DNA from: Candidatus Moraniibacteriota bacterium | GTDB taxonomy: Bacteria; Patescibacteriota; Minisyncoccia; Moranbacterales; GCA-2747515 | NCBI GenBank assembly: GCA_023133275.1 | Contig: JAGLWU010000009.1 | Span: 1-35,777, forward strand | Direction: 5' to 3' | DNA length: 35,777 nucleotides | Shown here: positions 33,748 through 35,777 of the stretch, in pieces | How positions within the stretch are numbered: the stretch's first letter is position 1 | How the letters are laid out: every line of letters begins with the position of its first letter | Made by a program: the position numbers and the translations under genes | Notes under the pieces: model-generated | Database searches by the model: none | Told to the model about the DNA's origin: nothing | Seen by the model: the letters and a program-made list of their open reading frames with translations, nothing else

Positions 33748-34026
33748 ATGGCACATAGAAAAGCTGGCGGTTCCACTAGACTGGGTCGCGATTCTATATC
33801 AAAACGTCTTGGCGTAAAAATTTTTGGCTCACAGACAGTAAAAACTGGAAATGTTATCGTTCGACAAAGAGGTACTAAATTTCATCCTGGGAAAAATGTA
33901 CTTCGAGGAGCTGATGATACTCTTTTTGCAAGAGTTGATGGAATTGTTGAATTTACTCATAAAAGAGTTAAAGATTTTACTGGAAAACTTCAAAAAAGAA
34001 AGTTTGTACATGTTATCACTGAATAA
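33748..34026 (+). CDS. rpmA: 50S ribosomal protein bL27
   Basis: bL27 reaches the peptidyl-transferase centre with its N-terminus. The 92-residue sequence has the family opening [47 protein letters not shown] and DGIVEF. The N-terminus starts directly with MAH, so it needs no leader cleavage as in Firmicutes. rplU, its usual partner, is not adjacent. It has its own promoter and terminator. Confidence 0.96.
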   Translation: MAHRKAGGSTRLGRDSISKRLGVKIFGSQTVKTGNVIVRQRGTKFHPGKNVLRGADDTLFARVDGIVEFTHKRVKDFTGKLQKRKFVHVITE

Positions 34027-34050
34027 CATTTGTTTTCTTTATAGAATTTT

Positions 34051-34082
34051 AAAAAACACTTTTTTGCAAAGTGTTTTTTATA
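34051..34082 (+). terminator. Terminator of rpmA
   Basis: AAAAAACACTTT pairs with AAAGTGTTTTTT around TTTGC. Confidence 0.9.
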
Positions 34083-34246
34083 TTTAGAAATTTTATAATA
34101 TTTTAAGCTTATATTCACAACTTATTTAAAACAAAAAAATCTCTGAAAGCTAAATTTTAATTTTGCTATTTTCTTGTAAACTTGAAAATAGAATAATTCA
34201 ATCAAATTAAATTTAATAATTTTTCGACCATTGAATTTCATGAAAA

Positions 34247-35302
34247 TCAAACAATCGCCCCGCCACCCAAACAATATTCACCATCGTAAAAAACCGCAAA
34301 CTGCCCTGGAGTAATTCCCTGATCTTTTTCCCCTAATTTAACTTTCAATAAATCATCTTCGATAAAATCAATCTCACAATCATAAAACTTTTCGCCGTGT
34401 CGCAACTTAACTCGAAGATTTTTATTTTTAGGTTTGCCACTAATCCAATTCAAATTACTAACCTCAAATTCATCCCGTCGCTGATCATCACCACCAAAAC
34501 CATGCGAAACAAAAACAATATTTTTTTCAATATTTTTATCACAAACATACCACGGACCGCCTGACAATTCTATCCCTCGCCGTTGCCCAATCGTATACAA
34601 ATAAGCCCCGTCATGCTCACCGATAATTTCACCAGATTCTTTTTCAATGATTTTACCTTTCTTTTTGCCTAAATGATGCAACAAAAAATCCCGAAAAGAA
34701 ATCTTACCTAAAAAACAAATTCCTTGAGAATCTTTACGTTTGGCTGTCGGCAAATTCCACTTCTCTGCTAATTCTCGAACCTCACTTTTCTGCATTTTCC
34801 CAATCGGAAAAATCGCTTTTTGTAATTGTTCTTGCGTTATCATTGCTAAAAAATAAGTTTGATCTTTGATAGGATCAGGTGCTATTTTTAATTTTGCCAA
34901 TTCAGTTTTTTCATCACGATCAACAAAAGCATAATGCCCAGTCGCCACCAAATCAAAATCCTTACCATATTTTTCAATAAAAGCTCCAAACTTAATCTGA
35001 GAATTACACAAAACATCAGGATTCGGTGTCAAACCTTTCCGAACTGCATCAATTGTATAATTAACAACTTTTTCGTGATATTCTTTTTGGAATGGTACTA
35101 CAGACAAAGAAATATTCAACTGATCACAAACCGCTTGTGTATATTCCAAATCTTCTTCCCAAGGACAAGATCCTAAATAAGCCATTTCATCCTCCAGCCA
35201 AATTTTCAAATAAAAAGCCTGAAGTTCATGACCTTCTTTTTTTAAAATATTTAAAGCCACCGAACTATCTACCCCACCACTAAGTAAAACTGCAATTTTC
35301 AT
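34247..35302 (-). CDS. mnmA: tRNA-specific 2-thiouridylase MnmA
   Basis: Adds sulfur to U34 of Lys, Glu and Gln tRNAs using ATP and a persulfide donor. The 351-residue protein has the PP-loop LSGGVDSSVA (7-16), catalytic Cys99 in NPDVLCNSQIKFG, Cys196 in DSQGICFLG, and the TGHYA, KDQTYFLA and YTIGQRRGI blocks. The distance between the two Cys matches the E. coli enzyme (Cys102 and Cys199). It ends GGGAIV and TGA. Its ATG overlaps the TGA of a 54-aa membrane protein gene by four bases, so the two are probably translationally coupled. Confidence 0.96.
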   Translation of the reverse strand: MKIAVLLSGGVDSSVALNILKKEGHELQAFYLKIWLEDEMAYLGSCPWEEDLEYTQAVCDQLNISLSVVPFQKEYHEKVVNYTIDAVRKGLTPNPDVLCNSQIKFGAFIEKYGKDFDLVATGHYAFVDRDEKTELAKLKIAPDPIKDQTYFLAMITQEQLQKAIFPIGKMQKSEVRELAEKWNLPTAKRKDSQGICFLGKISFRDFLLHHLGKKKGKIIEKESGEIIGEHDGAYLYTIGQRRGIELSGGPWYVCDKNIEKNIVFVSHGFGGDDQRRDEFEVSNLNWISGKPKNKNLRVKLRHGEKFYDCEIDFIEDDLLKVKLGEKDQGITPGQFAVFYDGEYCLGGGAIV

Positions 35303-35463
35303 AAAACCGAAATTATTTCAAATAATGATTCATCCCAAAATATTTCAAACATAAAATACAGAACGATAAAATAAATAATAGTATAAATAAAAAGCTTAAT
35401 CAAAATAACTTTAAATGTTTTACTCGTAAAAATTTTTTTAAACCAATTTAATATTTTCTTCAT
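35299..35463 (-). CDS. Small membrane protein of 54 residues overlapping mnmA
   Basis: Minus-strand frame from ATG at 35463 to the TGA at 35299-35301, which shares the bases ATGA with the mnmA start. It begins MKKILNWFKKIFTSK (amphipathic, basic), then has a long hydrophobic segment (about 19-42, rich in Ile, Phe, Tyr) and an acidic end (FWDESLFEII). It is not a family I recognise. The gene overlap, Lys-rich start and clean membrane helix support it. No SD is seen. Confidence 0.55.
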   Translation of the reverse strand: MKKILNWFKKIFTSKTFKVILIKLFIYTIIYFIVLYFMFEIFWDESLFEIISVL

Positions 35464-35777
35464 CGCAAAAAATAGTTAATTTATAATATTATTATTCTAA
35501 CACGCTCACCAAACAAATCAAGAAACATTAATTTAATTAAAAGAAAAAAGTGCTCGCCGCACGGGCTTTCCTGAACAGGAAATCATAACACCTTGTTTAA
35601 TTCATGTCATCCTGAAAAATTTTTTTAGTTTTCACAGAAAAATGAAATGATTTATTCAGGGTCTCAGACTTAAAATTAAATTTAAAGTCAAAGTTAAAGT
35701 TAAAGTTAAAGTTAAAGTTTTATTATTAATTTTGGTATTGCTACTAAAATACAGAAAATACTTATTTTTTAGCTTAA
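35464..35777. repeat. Gap with repeat A, repeat B and a hexanucleotide tandem repeat
   Basis: Family A starts at 35550 (GTGCTCGCCGCACGGGC) and is followed by a degenerate palindrome ending in CCTTGTTT. A GTCATCCTGA arm lies at about 35607. Six tandem AAAGTT-type units (the first AAAGTC) occupy 35684-35719. No gene is visible to the window end. Confidence 0.7.

Overview
The window looks like a chromosomal segment from a low-GC bacterium of the Candidate Phyla Radiation (Patescibacteria), most like a Parcubacteria-type genome. This is inferred from several things seen together: strong AT bias, compact gene spacing, start codons that mostly lack a Shine-Dalgarno (SD) sequence, an archaeal-type UMP kinase, DUF3048 and VanW envelope proteins, and many small secreted or single-pass proteins of unknown function. 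UGA is used as a stop in several genes, for example mnmA and the prepilin peptidase, so the standard bacterial code applies. No rRNA, CRISPR array, intact transposon or prophage is visible.

Layout. 1-2050 holds a two-gene restriction-modification cassette: an m5C methyltransferase and a PD-(D/E)xK-like protein. 2150-6260 holds rpsT and holA (convergent), a DUF3048 lipoprotein and a membrane-protein gene split by an amber codon. 6260-11410 holds polA, divergent from a secreted TIM-barrel glycosidase-like gene, then a secreted repeat protein. 11780-14960 holds valS, which carries a complete serine-hydrolase-like domain inside the synthetase. 15000-17730 holds a 60-aa membrane peptide, a PrsW-like membrane protein, an Hsp20 chaperone and a VanW protein. 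17830-18600 holds tRNA-Arg and tRNA-Lys, rnpA and a possible small RNA. 18600-20420 holds two poorly known genes, one frameshifted. 20476-22600 holds dnaK under a CIRCE operator. 22600-24610 is a decay zone with a trinucleotide microsatellite, an SD-led small gene, a dead second hsp20, an IS200/IS605 TnpA remnant and a secreted protein. 24780-31420 holds PBP1A, a frameshifted SRPBCC gene, a GT4 glycosyltransferase, prepilin peptidase and an M23 murein hydrolase. 31510-35470 holds small secreted or Cys-rich proteins, pyrH, rpmA, mnmA and a 54-aa membrane protein overlapping mnmA.

Themes. Housekeeping functions (replication, translation, tRNA modification, protein folding) are interleaved with envelope functions: PBP1A, M23 hydrolase, VanW, prepilin peptidase, GT4 and lipoprotein. 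Three families of short dispersed palindromic repeats sit between genes. Several genes are broken by a single lesion (one stop codon, or one base in a homopolymer), which suggests recent decay, switching in a population, or assembly error. Only three genes have a consensus SD. The most unusual feature is the alpha/beta-hydrolase domain, with a full apparent Ser-Asp-His triad, inserted in valyl-tRNA synthetase just before the DTWFSS motif.
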